Source: Chloroflexota bacterium
GTDB lineage: Bacteria; Chloroflexota; Anaerolineae; Aggregatilineales; Phototrophicaceae
Length of the DNA stretch: 6,099 nt
Direction: 5' to 3'
Assembly: GCA_003242205.1 (NCBI GenBank)
Contig: QGUR01000277.1
Location: 1 to 6,099, forward strand
This document shows positions 1-6,050 of this stretch, in pieces (position 1 is the first letter of the stretch; each line of letters begins with the position of its first letter). Position numbers and translations under genes: made by a program. Below the pieces are notes generated by a model. It ran no database searches and was not told where the DNA came from. It saw nothing but the letters and a program-made list of their open reading frames with translations.

Positions 1-1035
1 GGCCCGGACATCGATCGGGTGGAAATCACGGTCGATAACGAAATCGTGGCGACACTGCCACAGCCCAACGAAGCGGGCAATCCCATCTTTCCGGTAACGT
101 ATTCCTGGAACGCGACCGGCGTCGGCACGCATACCATTGGCGTCACGGCGTTCCGGAGCAACGGCGTCGCCAGCGAGCCGGCGACCGAGACGATTACCGT
201 GATTTCTTCCGTAAGCCCGACCGAGGAACCGACGCCCACCAGCACGCCGACCAGCGAACCGCCCGACGCTGAACGCACGGGCGAGGCCGAGGTCGAAGAG
301 GAAGCCACCAGCGAAGAGACCGAGAGCAGCGAACCCGACGGCGCGGAGACGGAAGCCGAAAGCCGGCCCCGGACAACCGGGCGTCCCGAAGCCACCTTCA
401 TTCAGGGCGCGAACGTGCGCCGTGGACCGGGCACGAATTTCAATCCGCCCATCGGCGCGTTCGCAGCCGGGCAAACGACCGAGGTGCTGGGCCGCAACCC
501 GGCGGGCGACTGGTATAAGGTGCGCTACTACAACGCCGATGGCTGGGTCTTTGCCAGTCTGGTGGAAATCGAGGGCGATATCTCTAACCTGCCGGTGGAC
601 CCCGGCCCGCCGACGCCGATTCCGGTGACGCCGACGCCGGAGCCGCCGCCATCCACACCTGTGCCGCAGACGCAGGCCAATCTGGTCGCCGGTATTATCC
701 GCCTGAATCCCGCGCAGCCGGTGTGCCAAGAGACGTTCCAGGTGCATGTCGATCTGGCCAATCTGGGCAGCGAGGCGACGACAACGACAGGCCGCTTCAC
801 GGTCGAGGATGTCGTGGACGGGCAGGTTCAGGAACGCACGGAGGGCGCGATCCCGATCATTCAGGCTGGTCAGACGGTCGATTCAGGGCCGGTTCCGATT
901 ACGGTGAGCACGCACTACGGCAGAGAACATACCATCGTTGTCGTCCTCAACCCGGATGGCAGCATTCCGGAAACCGGATCGGGCGACAACCGGGCGGAAC
1001 TGAAGTACACGCTGCAAAAGGGTAACTGCCCGTAA
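1..1035 (+). CDS. Exported multidomain protein (Ig-like, SH3b, CARDB), 5' partial
   Basis: The frame is open from the first base, so the true start and any signal peptide lie upstream; the GTG at 19 is an internal Val codon. Numbering from base 1 (344 visible residues), residues 1-68 form a beta-rich module resembling a bacterial Ig-like domain. Residues 69-130 are a Thr/Pro then Glu-rich, strongly acidic linker. Residues 131-190 match a bacterial SH3 domain (the pattern ANVRRGPGTNF, then GDWYKVRY and GWVFASLV). Residues 191-225 are a Pro/Thr linker, and 226-344 resemble a CARDB adhesion-type domain ending in GDNRAELKY. The only two cysteines, C242 and C343, bracket this last domain and could form a disulfide outside the cell. 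Such proteins are usually cell-surface or secreted binding proteins; the ligand here is unknown. Domain calls are from pattern recognition: SH3b is firm, CARDB fairly firm, Ig-like weaker. Confidence 0.88.
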   Translation, partial: GPDIDRVEITVDNEIVATLPQPNEAGNPIFPVTYSWNATGVGTHTIGVTAFRSNGVASEPATETITVISSVSPTEEPTPTSTPTSEPPDAERTGEAEVEEEATSEETESSEPDGAETEAESRPRTTGRPEATFIQGANVRRGPGTNFNPPIGAFAAGQTTEVLGRNPAGDWYKVRYYNADGWVFASLVEIEGDISNLPVDPGPPTPIPVTPTPEPPPSTPVPQTQANLVAGIIRLNPAQPVCQETFQVHVDLANLGSEATTTTGRFTVEDVVDGQVQERTEGAIPIIQAGQTVDSGPVPITVSTHYGREHTIVVVLNPDGSIPETGSGDNRAELKYTLQKGNCP

Positions 1036-1047
1036 ATGCACATGGTT

Positions 1048-1078
1048 CAGGGGCGCGGACGAGCGCCCCTGTTTTTTT
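1048..1078 (+). terminator. Rho-independent terminator
   Basis: A perfect 9-bp GC-rich stem, CAGGGGCGC (1048-1056) pairing with GCGCCCCTG (1063-1071), has a 6-base loop (GGACGA) and is followed directly by seven T residues (1072-1078). It starts 12 bases after the stop of the exported protein gene and precedes the promoter of the next gene, so it should separate the two transcription units. Confidence 0.92.
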
Positions 1079-1100
1079 GCCCGCCCGGTTTTTTGCCCGA

Positions 1101-1130
1101 TTGAATCGGTTTCCCCGGTCACGTTATGAT
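1101..1130 (+). promoter_or_regulatory. Sigma70-like promoter for the first aminotransferase
   Basis: TTGAAT at 1101-1106 (four of six consensus bases) and TATGAT at 1125-1130 (five of six) are separated by 18 bases. The predicted transcript start is near 1137, giving a leader of about 35 bases to the ATG at 1172. It lies immediately after the terminator of the upstream gene, where a new promoter is expected. It also argues against a TTG start at 1148, which would leave only about 11 bases of leader. The call rests on sequence match alone. Confidence 0.6.
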
Positions 1131-1156
1131 CGAAGCGCAAACAGGTTTTGTCTCTT

Positions 1157-1163
1157 GAAAAGG
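1157..1163 (+). promoter_or_regulatory. Ribosome binding site deciding the 1172 start
   Basis: GAAAAGG at 1157-1163 lies 8 bases before ATG 1172. The upstream in-frame TTG at 1148 has no comparable purine-rich site at the right distance, so ATG 1172 is preferred. Confidence 0.65.
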
Positions 1164-1171
1164 CGCTTCTT

Positions 1172-2458
1172 ATGGCAACGCACCCGCTCGAACATCTTTC
1201 GCCGGTCTGGACGCACCTGACGACCTTACAGCCCGAACGCGGCGAAGGGATTTATCTTTACGATAGCGACGGCAACGCCTATATCGACTTCACCAGCGGC
1301 ATCGGTGTGACCAACACGGGGCACGCGCATCCGCGAGTCGTCGCGGCGATTCAGGCGCAGGCTGCCAAACTCATCCACGGTCAGATCAATGTCGTCGTGT
1401 CGCCGCCGGTCATCGCGCTGGCGAACGCGCTGAACGAGATCACGCCCGAACCGATCGACAGTTTCTTCTTCTCCAACAGCGGGGCCGAAGCCACCGAAGG
1501 CGCGGTGAAGCTGGCCCGCGCCGCCACCCGGCGGCCCAACATCATCGTTTTTCAGGGCAGCTTTCACGGGCGCACGGCGCAGACGATGGCCATGACGACA
1601 TCTAAAACTGTTTACCGCGCCGGTTATCAGCCGCTTCCCGGCGGCATTTTCGTCGCGCCGTTCCCCTACAGCTATGCCTATGGCTGGGATGACGACACGA
1701 CGGTCGATTTCTGCATCCGGCAGCTTCATCACGTGCTTAAGACGCAGACCGCGCCGGAAGAAACCGCTGCCATTGTCATCGAGCCGGTGCTGGGCGAAGG
1801 CGGGTATGTGCCGGCCCCGGAACGTTTTTTGCAGGCGCTGCGGGAAATCTGCACCGAGTATGGCATTCTGTTCGTCTGCGACGAGGTACAGACCGGTTTT
1901 GGCCGCACGGGCGCGTTCTGGGCCTTTGAACATGCGGGTGTAACGCCCGATATCATCATCATGGCGAAAGGGCTGGGCAGCGGTGTGCCGATTTCGGCGA
2001 TCGGCGCTTCGCGGGCGCTGATGGAGAAGTGGACACCGGGTTCGCACGGCGGCACTTATGGCGGCGGCGCGCTGGTCGCGGCGGCGGCGCTGGCGACGAT
2101 TGAAGTGATGCGTGACGAAGATTTGCCGGGCAACGCCGCGCGCATGGGCGCTTATCTGATGGACGGGCTGCGTGAATTGCAGGCTGAATATCCGGTCATG
2201 GGCGATGTGCGCGGGCGCGGGTTGATGGTCGGTGTCGAGTTCACGCGGAATGGTCAGGCCGATAAAGCGACCGCTAAGGCGGTTCAGGTGGCCTGTCTGG
2301 AACGGCGTTTGCTGCTGCTGACCTGTGGCAGTTACGAAAATGTCATCCGCTGGATACCGCCGCTGGTTGTGAATCAGGCGCAGATTGACGATGCGCTCAG
2401 GATCTTCGCCGAAGCGCTGAGCGTCGGCTCGACCGCCAATCACGAAAGCGGCATCTAA
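1172..2458 (+). CDS. Class III PLP-dependent aminotransferase, GabT-like
   Basis: The product (428 aa) is a cytosolic fold-type I aminotransferase of the GABA/ornithine/acetylornithine group. It moves an amino group from an omega-amino acid to a keto acid through PLP. Visible landmarks are the phosphate-binding S103-GAEA, H132-GR, E204 and E209 (EPVLGEGG), D237-EVQ that contacts the PLP pyridine nitrogen, the Schiff-base lysine K266 (MAKGLG) and T295 (GGTY). The spacing matches E. coli GabT closely (K268, D239, T297), and the C-terminal segment LLLTCGSYENVIRW is GabT-like. Length is normal. ATG 1172 is chosen because of the site at 1157-1163; a TTG 8 codons upstream is the alternative. One oddity is that the usual GGNP after the active-site Thr reads GGGA (297-300). 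Substrate could be GABA, 5-aminovalerate, beta-alanine or a diamine; family is sure, substrate is not. Confidence 0.93.
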   Translation: MATHPLEHLSPVWTHLTTLQPERGEGIYLYDSDGNAYIDFTSGIGVTNTGHAHPRVVAAIQAQAAKLIHGQINVVVSPPVIALANALNEITPEPIDSFFFSNSGAEATEGAVKLARAATRRPNIIVFQGSFHGRTAQTMAMTTSKTVYRAGYQPLPGGIFVAPFPYSYAYGWDDDTTVDFCIRQLHHVLKTQTAPEETAAIVIEPVLGEGGYVPAPERFLQALREICTEYGILFVCDEVQTGFGRTGAFWAFEHAGVTPDIIIMAKGLGSGVPISAIGASRALMEKWTPGSHGGTYGGGALVAAAALATIEVMRDEDLPGNAARMGAYLMDGLRELQAEYPVMGDVRGRGLMVGVEFTRNGQADKATAKAVQVACLERRLLLLTCGSYENVIRWIPPLVVNQAQIDDALRIFAEALSVGSTANHESGI

Positions 2459-2528
2459 AAGGCGGCTGGAACCCGGGGCCTGCCGGCAGCGTCTAACGAT
2501 TGCGTGGTACGCAGCAAAACTGGCAGTC

Positions 2529-2535
2529 GAAAGGA
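2529..2535 (+). promoter_or_regulatory. Ribosome binding site deciding the 2543 start
   Basis: GAAAGGA at 2529-2535 is 7 bases before ATG 2543. It is only 1 base before the in-frame ATG at 2537, too close to serve it, and the GTG at 2504 has no visible site. This supports 2543 as the start of the next gene. Confidence 0.65.
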
Positions 2536-2542
2536 CATGCTC

Positions 2543-3370
2543 ATGAGCGGACGAGCTTTGCGTGTATCAGCATTCGGCGTGGCTGCGCTTGCCCTGTTCC
2601 TCATCTGGAGCACGCTGATTTCGGCGCAGCTTGTACGCTCTGAAACGGCGCTGCTGACGACCGTGACGCCCATCTACGGCGATGAGGACCTGCGACCGCT
2701 CATCCGGTTGACGATTTTTGATCCGTGGGCGCCGGTTCTGGGAGCCGATTCGCCGCAATTTGTCGTTTACGATACCGGGCAGGTGATCTATGCCGGTGGC
2801 GTGGACGATGACCGGCGTTTGACCTATATGCGTGTAGAGCTTGAACCGGCGGAACTTGAGGCGCTGCTGGACAGTCTTGGCGTCGAGCACTTCTATCGCA
2901 TGGAGGACTACTACGAGACGGTATTCAAGACGGATCAGCGCACCGAAACCATCACCGTCTGGACGGAAGACGCGGGTTTTCACTCGGTCACTGTCTATGG
3001 CAGTCTGGAGTACGATCCGGAGGCGCGGGCGCTGGCCCCGCATGGCTTTGTGAGCGCTTTCGACCGGATGATGAGCTACAGCCATCCGGACGCGGAGCCC
3101 TGGCTGCCTGAAATGTTTGAAGTCTTGCTCTGGCCGTATGAAAACAGTTCAGCCGCCGGCTGGCCTGAAGCGTGGCCCGAACCCGGTAGCCCGGTGTTTG
3201 TGCCGCGCGATCAGGTCATCAGCGTCTACCTCGATAGCGACCAGTTGGAACGCTATCGTGAGCTTGCGGCGACCGCCCGCGCCGTGCGGCTGGATGGCGA
3301 AACCTATGCCTTTTCGATGCGCTGGCCCTTCCCGCATGAAGTGGTCTGGCCGGTGAATGCGGCGGAATAG
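2543..3370 (+). CDS. Uncharacterised exported or membrane-anchored protein
   Basis: The function is not recognised. From ATG 2543 the product is 275 aa. A short positive N-terminus (two Arg in the first seven residues) precedes a hydrophobic stretch at about 8-28 (VSAFGVAALALFLIWSTLIS) that could be a signal peptide cut near A28 or an N-terminal anchor. The rest is soluble, acidic, without cysteine and rich in Trp, Tyr and Pro. The middle looks like a small alpha/beta domain: strands around FVVYDTGQVIYAGG, then MRVELEPAELEALLDSLG. Further on are SHPDAEPWLPE (180-190), VLLWPYE (194-200) and, near the end, WPFPHE (261-266). These motifs look conserved rather than random, but I cannot place them in a named family. 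It sits 84 bases after the first aminotransferase on the same strand, so co-transcription is possible. In-frame GTG 2504 and ATG 2537 are alternative starts. Confidence 0.8.
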   Translation: MSGRALRVSAFGVAALALFLIWSTLISAQLVRSETALLTTVTPIYGDEDLRPLIRLTIFDPWAPVLGADSPQFVVYDTGQVIYAGGVDDDRRLTYMRVELEPAELEALLDSLGVEHFYRMEDYYETVFKTDQRTETITVWTEDAGFHSVTVYGSLEYDPEARALAPHGFVSAFDRMMSYSHPDAEPWLPEMFEVLLWPYENSSAAGWPEAWPEPGSPVFVPRDQVISVYLDSDQLERYRELAATARAVRLDGETYAFSMRWPFPHEVVWPVNAAE

Positions 3371-3378
3371 GATGCAAT

Positions 3379-3425
3379 CTCGCCTCTCCGCACTTTCCTC
3401 TTGTGGAAATGGGCGGGGAGGCGAG
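3379..3425 (+). terminator. Strong hairpin after the exported protein, possible terminator
   Basis: The arms CTCGCCTCTCCGC (3379-3391) and GCGGGGAGGCGAG (3413-3425) pair over 13 bp with a single G-U. The stem continues inward as TTTCC (3394-3398) with GGAAA (3405-3409) around a 6-base loop. It begins 8 bases after the stop at 3370, the usual place for a transcript end. There is no T-run on either strand, so it is not a canonical intrinsic terminator; it may instead stabilise the 3' end or act with Rho. Confidence 0.5.
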
Positions 3426-3446
3426 TCTGCGACCGCTGAAAACGCA

Positions 3447-3499
3447 CATCCCCACGGCAAACATCGAAAACCACCTCTGATGAAAGCGTGCCGGGGATG
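3447..3499 (+). repeat. Imperfect inverted repeat in the spacer
   Basis: CATCCCC (3447-3453) pairs with GGGGATG (3493-3499). After a 2-base bulge, GGCA (3456-3459) pairs with TGCC (3489-3492), leaving a 29-base loop. It lies between the hairpin at 3379-3425 and the dyad before the next gene. No known riboswitch or RNA family is recognised. A stem of this size could arise by chance in GC-rich DNA. Confidence 0.35.
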
Positions 3500-3517
3500 A
3501 GGTTTTGGCGGCCGGCG

Positions 3518-3526
3518 TGGTAAAGT
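3518..3526 (+). promoter_or_regulatory. Possible extended -10 promoter for gabT
   Basis: TGGTAAAGT at 3518-3526 fits an extended -10 element (TG, one base, then TAAAGT with four of six consensus bases). No good -35 is seen at the right distance, which extended -10 promoters tolerate. It would start transcription near 3533, leaving a short leader of about 18 bases to ATG 3551. The hairpin at 3379-3425 makes a separate promoter for gabT reasonable. Weak evidence. Confidence 0.3.
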
Positions 3527-3548
3527 AGCAACAATTCTTCTTGCTACT
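3524..3548. promoter_or_regulatory. Perfect 8-bp dyad just before gabT, candidate operator
   Basis: AGTAGCAA (3524-3531) and TTGCTACT (3541-3548) are exact reverse complements separated by 9 bases. The dyad ends 2 bases before ATG 3551 and overlaps the end of the candidate -10. That placement suits a repressor operator; as RNA it would form a hairpin beside the start codon. No specific regulator can be named. Confidence 0.45.
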
Positions 3549-3550
3549 GG

Positions 3551-4900
3551 ATGAATACCATGCCAACGATAAATCTTGTAACCGAAATTCCTGGCCCGAA
3601 TAGCAAAGCTCTGGTCGCGCGCCGCGAAGCCGCCAGCCCGCGCGGCGCGGCCAAGCTGACGCCGATCGCCGTTGCGAAGGCGCATGGCGCTGCAGTGACG
3701 GATGTCGATGGCAACACCCTGCTCGACTTCGCGGGTGGCATTGGCGTGCTGGCAGTCGGTCACACGCCGGAGCCGGTCGTCAACGCCATTCACCGTCAGG
3801 CCGACGACCTGATCCATATGTGCGCTATCGTGGCCACGTACGAGCCGTATGTGCGCGTGGCCGAGCTGCTCAACGAAGTGACGCCGGGGAACCATGCGAA
3901 AAAGACGGTTCTGCTGAACAGCGGCGCGGAAGCGCTGGAGACGGCGGTCAAGATTGCCCGCGCCTATACCGGGCGTCCGGCGATCATCGTCTTTGAAGGC
4001 GCGTATCATGGGCGTACCAACCTGACGCTGGCGATGACGAGCAAGTACGGGCTGTTCAAAAAAGGCTTTGGCCCGTTCGCGCCCGAAATCTACCGCCTGC
4101 CGTTCCCGAATCTCTATCGCCGCCCGGCGGGCATGAGCGAAGAAGCGTTTATCGACGATGCGGTTAACCGCCTCGAAAACGCGCTGATCGCGCAGGTTGA
4201 CCCCAGCGCGGTGGCGGCGATTGTCATTGAGCCGGTACAAGGCGAAGGCGGCTTTGTGCCAGCGCCCGCGCGTTTCCTGCAGCGTATCCGCGAGCTGTGC
4301 GACGAGCACGGGATCGTCATGGTCGCGGACGAGGTGCAGACCGGCTTTGGACGCACCGGACGCCTGTTTGCCGTCGAGCATTACGGCATCGTGCCCGATC
4401 TGATCGCCAGCGCCAAGTCGCTCGCGGCGGGGATGCCGCTTTCCGCTGTGACAGGGCGCGCCGAGATCATGGACGGGCCGCATCCCGGCGGGCTGGGCGG
4501 CACGTACAGCGGCAATCCGGTTGCCTGCGCTGCCGCCATCGAAGCGATTGAGATGATCCGCCAGCCCGAATTTCTGCGCCGCGCCTGTGAGATTGGCGAC
4601 CGCATTCACCAGCATCTGCTCAACCTCAAGGCCGAAAGCACGCTGATCGGCGATGTGCGCGGGCTAGGGCCGATGCAGGTGATGGAACTGGTGACCGACC
4701 GCGAAGCCAAAACTCCGGCCATGCAGGAAACGTTGCAGGTGACGCTTGAGGCGCTCAAACGCGGGCTGATCGTCATTCGCGCTGGCCTCTACAGCAATTG
4801 CATCCGCTTCATGCCGCCGCTCAACCTGACCGACGACGAACTGGACGAAGGCATGGCGGTCGTCGCTGAAGCAGTCCGCGCGGTCGAAGCAGCGCGTTAG
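3551..4900 (+). CDS. gabT: 4-aminobutyrate--2-oxoglutarate aminotransferase
   Basis: The product (449 aa) is a cytosolic class III PLP enzyme that converts GABA and 2-oxoglutarate to succinate semialdehyde and glutamate; 5-aminovalerate is often also used in this family. Landmarks are FAGGIGVLAVGH (60-71, with I64 at the substrate-site position seen in GabT), S124-GAEA for the PLP phosphate, H153-GR, E227 and E232 (EPVQGEGG), D260-EVQTGFGRTG, Schiff-base K289 (SAKSLAAGMP) and T318 in GGTYSGNPVACAAA. The N-terminal stretch SKALVARREAASPRG is also typical of GabT. Length is slightly above the usual 420-430 aa because of a longer N-terminus. ATG 3551 has no clear binding site; ATG 3560, preceded by GGA at 3549-3551, may be the true start and would remove three residues. 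Ten bases separate it from the downstream amidohydrolase, implying an operon. A related omega-amino acid substrate cannot be excluded. Confidence 0.93.
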   Translation: MNTMPTINLVTEIPGPNSKALVARREAASPRGAAKLTPIAVAKAHGAAVTDVDGNTLLDFAGGIGVLAVGHTPEPVVNAIHRQADDLIHMCAIVATYEPYVRVAELLNEVTPGNHAKKTVLLNSGAEALETAVKIARAYTGRPAIIVFEGAYHGRTNLTLAMTSKYGLFKKGFGPFAPEIYRLPFPNLYRRPAGMSEEAFIDDAVNRLENALIAQVDPSAVAAIVIEPVQGEGGFVPAPARFLQRIRELCDEHGIVMVADEVQTGFGRTGRLFAVEHYGIVPDLIASAKSLAAGMPLSAVTGRAEIMDGPHPGGLGGTYSGNPVACAAAIEAIEMIRQPEFLRRACEIGDRIHQHLLNLKAESTLIGDVRGLGPMQVMELVTDREAKTPAMQETLQVTLEALKRGLIVIRAGLYSNCIRFMPPLNLTDDELDEGMAVVAEAVRAVEAAR

Positions 4901-4902
4901 GA
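4899..4902 (+). promoter_or_regulatory. Ribosome binding site of the amidohydrolase
   Basis: AGGA at 4899-4902 overlaps the gabT stop codon (TAG 4898-4900) and is 8 bases before ATG 4911. This arrangement favours translation of the second gene from the gabT message. Confidence 0.6.
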
Positions 4903-4910
4903 CGGTACAA

Positions 4911-6050
4911 ATGCTGCTGTTCACGAACGGCATTATTCGCACGATGGATCCCGCCGCTCCCGTCGTCGAGGCGGTGCTGGTAGGCGATGACGGCAGGATT
5001 GCGGCGACAGGCCGGGCTGCCGACCTCGATAAACCGGGAGTGCGTCGCGTTGACCTTGGCGGCGCGACGCTGCTGCCCGGTTTCAACGACGCGCATGTCC
5101 ACATCTGGAAACTCGGCTTGTTGCTGACAGTGCAGGTGGACGCGCGTTCTGCCGTTGCGCCCGACATCGATACGATCGTTGCGCGATTTCGGGAGAGAGC
5201 GGCGACCCTGCCGCCGGGGACGTGGATCACAGGGCGTGGCTACAACGAAACGGCCTTGCCCGAACGGCGACACCTTACCCGCGCCGACCTCGACGCTGCC
5301 AGCACGGAGCATCCTATCGCGCTGACGCGCACCTGCGGCCATATGATCGTCGCCAACAGCAAGGCGCTCGAACTGGCGGGGATTACGGCGCAGACGCCGA
5401 ACCCGCCCGGCGGCGTCATCGTGCGCGACGAGGCTGGCGAACCGACCGGGCTGCTGCAGGAAACGGCGATGGGCCTGCTGAACCGCGCCATGCCGGAGAT
5501 TGACGACGCGACGATGGCGGACGCCATTCGCGCGACCATGCGCCACCAGCTTGCGCTCGGCATCACCAGCGCGACCGACCCGCTGCTAACCCCTTCGATT
5601 CTGTCCGTTTACCGCGATCTGGAAGCGCGCGGAGAGCTGATTGTGCGGGTGAACGGCCTGCCGATCCGTCGCCCCGATGGCGGTACGGAAACCTTGCCGT
5701 TGCCCGAACGTTTCGTCAGCGATACGTTGCGGATCGACTGTGTGAAATTCTTCGCCGACGGCGGGCTGAGCGGGGCGACCGCTGCCCTGAGCGAGCCGTA
5801 CAAGGTGACGGGTGACTGCGGCGTGCTACGCTTTGACACCGATGAGCTGACACAACTGATGTGGGAGGCGCACGACGCCGGGTTTCGCATTGCGACCCAC
5901 GCGATAGGCGATGTCGCGCTCGATCAGGTGATCGGCGTTTACGAAGCGTTGCACCGCCGCAAGCCACAGCCGGGACTGCGCCATCGTATTGAACATCTTG
6001 GCCTGCCGAGCGCCGAGCATCTCCGACGCTGCAAGGCCTGTCTTTTATAA
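4911..6050 (+). CDS. YtcJ-type amidohydrolase, C-terminus truncated or frameshifted
   Basis: The product belongs to the amidohydrolase 3 (YtcJ / N-substituted formamide deformylase-like) group, metal-dependent TIM-barrel enzymes that hydrolyse amide or related bonds. An N-terminal beta segment (1-55) leads to the metal-binding H62-V-H64 in LLPGFNDAHVH. Family landmarks follow: TWITGRGYNET, H144 near NSKAL, E184 in LLQETAMG, K279 in VKFFADGGLSG, H330 and D334 in THAIGD, and H362 in RHRIEHLGLPS. The frame then stops at TAA 6048-6050 after 379 residues. Full-length relatives usually have about 520-550 residues, including the rest of the barrel, a late Asp metal-site residue and the closing beta domain, all absent here. 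Translation in the frame two bases on gives GLSFITIPEP, which resembles the expected continuation, so a one-base loss near 6029-6030 is plausible. It is 10 bases downstream of gabT and probably co-transcribed. The substrate is unknown. Confidence 0.87.
   Translation: MLLFTNGIIRTMDPAAPVVEAVLVGDDGRIAATGRAADLDKPGVRRVDLGGATLLPGFNDAHVHIWKLGLLLTVQVDARSAVAPDIDTIVARFRERAATLPPGTWITGRGYNETALPERRHLTRADLDAASTEHPIALTRTCGHMIVANSKALELAGITAQTPNPPGGVIVRDEAGEPTGLLQETAMGLLNRAMPEIDDATMADAIRATMRHQLALGITSATDPLLTPSILSVYRDLEARGELIVRVNGLPIRRPDGGTETLPLPERFVSDTLRIDCVKFFADGGLSGATAALSEPYKVTGDCGVLRFDTDELTQLMWEAHDAGFRIATHAIGDVALDQVIGVYEALHRRKPQPGLRHRIEHLGLPSAEHLRRCKACLL

Noticed and set aside
1126..1158. A ten-codon frame (ATG at 1126) that could be a leader peptide before the first aminotransferase
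   Set aside because: Its ATG lies inside the predicted -10 element, upstream of the likely transcript start, and it has no binding site or run of regulatory codons.
1148..1171. TTG at 1148 as the start of the first aminotransferase
   Set aside because: A purine-rich site sits at a good distance before ATG 1172, the added residues are not family-like, and the leader would be very short.
1226..2443. A 405-codon minus-strand frame across the first aminotransferase
   Set aside because: It covers almost exactly the coding span of a protein with intact catalytic residues. The antisense product shows no recognisable domain and has a shadow-like composition.
2480..2513. Small palindromes CTGCCGGCAG (2480-2489) and TGCGT-GGT-ACGCA (2501-2513) between the first aminotransferase and the exported protein
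   Set aside because: They are short, GC-rich and have no T-run; such sequences are common by chance at this composition, and no promoter elements go with them.
3149..4615. A 488-codon open frame on the minus strand across gabT
   Set aside because: It lies opposite a clear GabT and part of its upstream neighbour. Its translation is rich in Arg, His and Gln with no family motif, as expected for an antisense shadow of GC-rich codon use.
4821..5546. A 241-codon minus-strand frame across the gabT end and the amidohydrolase
   Set aside because: It runs antisense to two well-supported genes, has no motif, and no promoter or binding site was seen for it.
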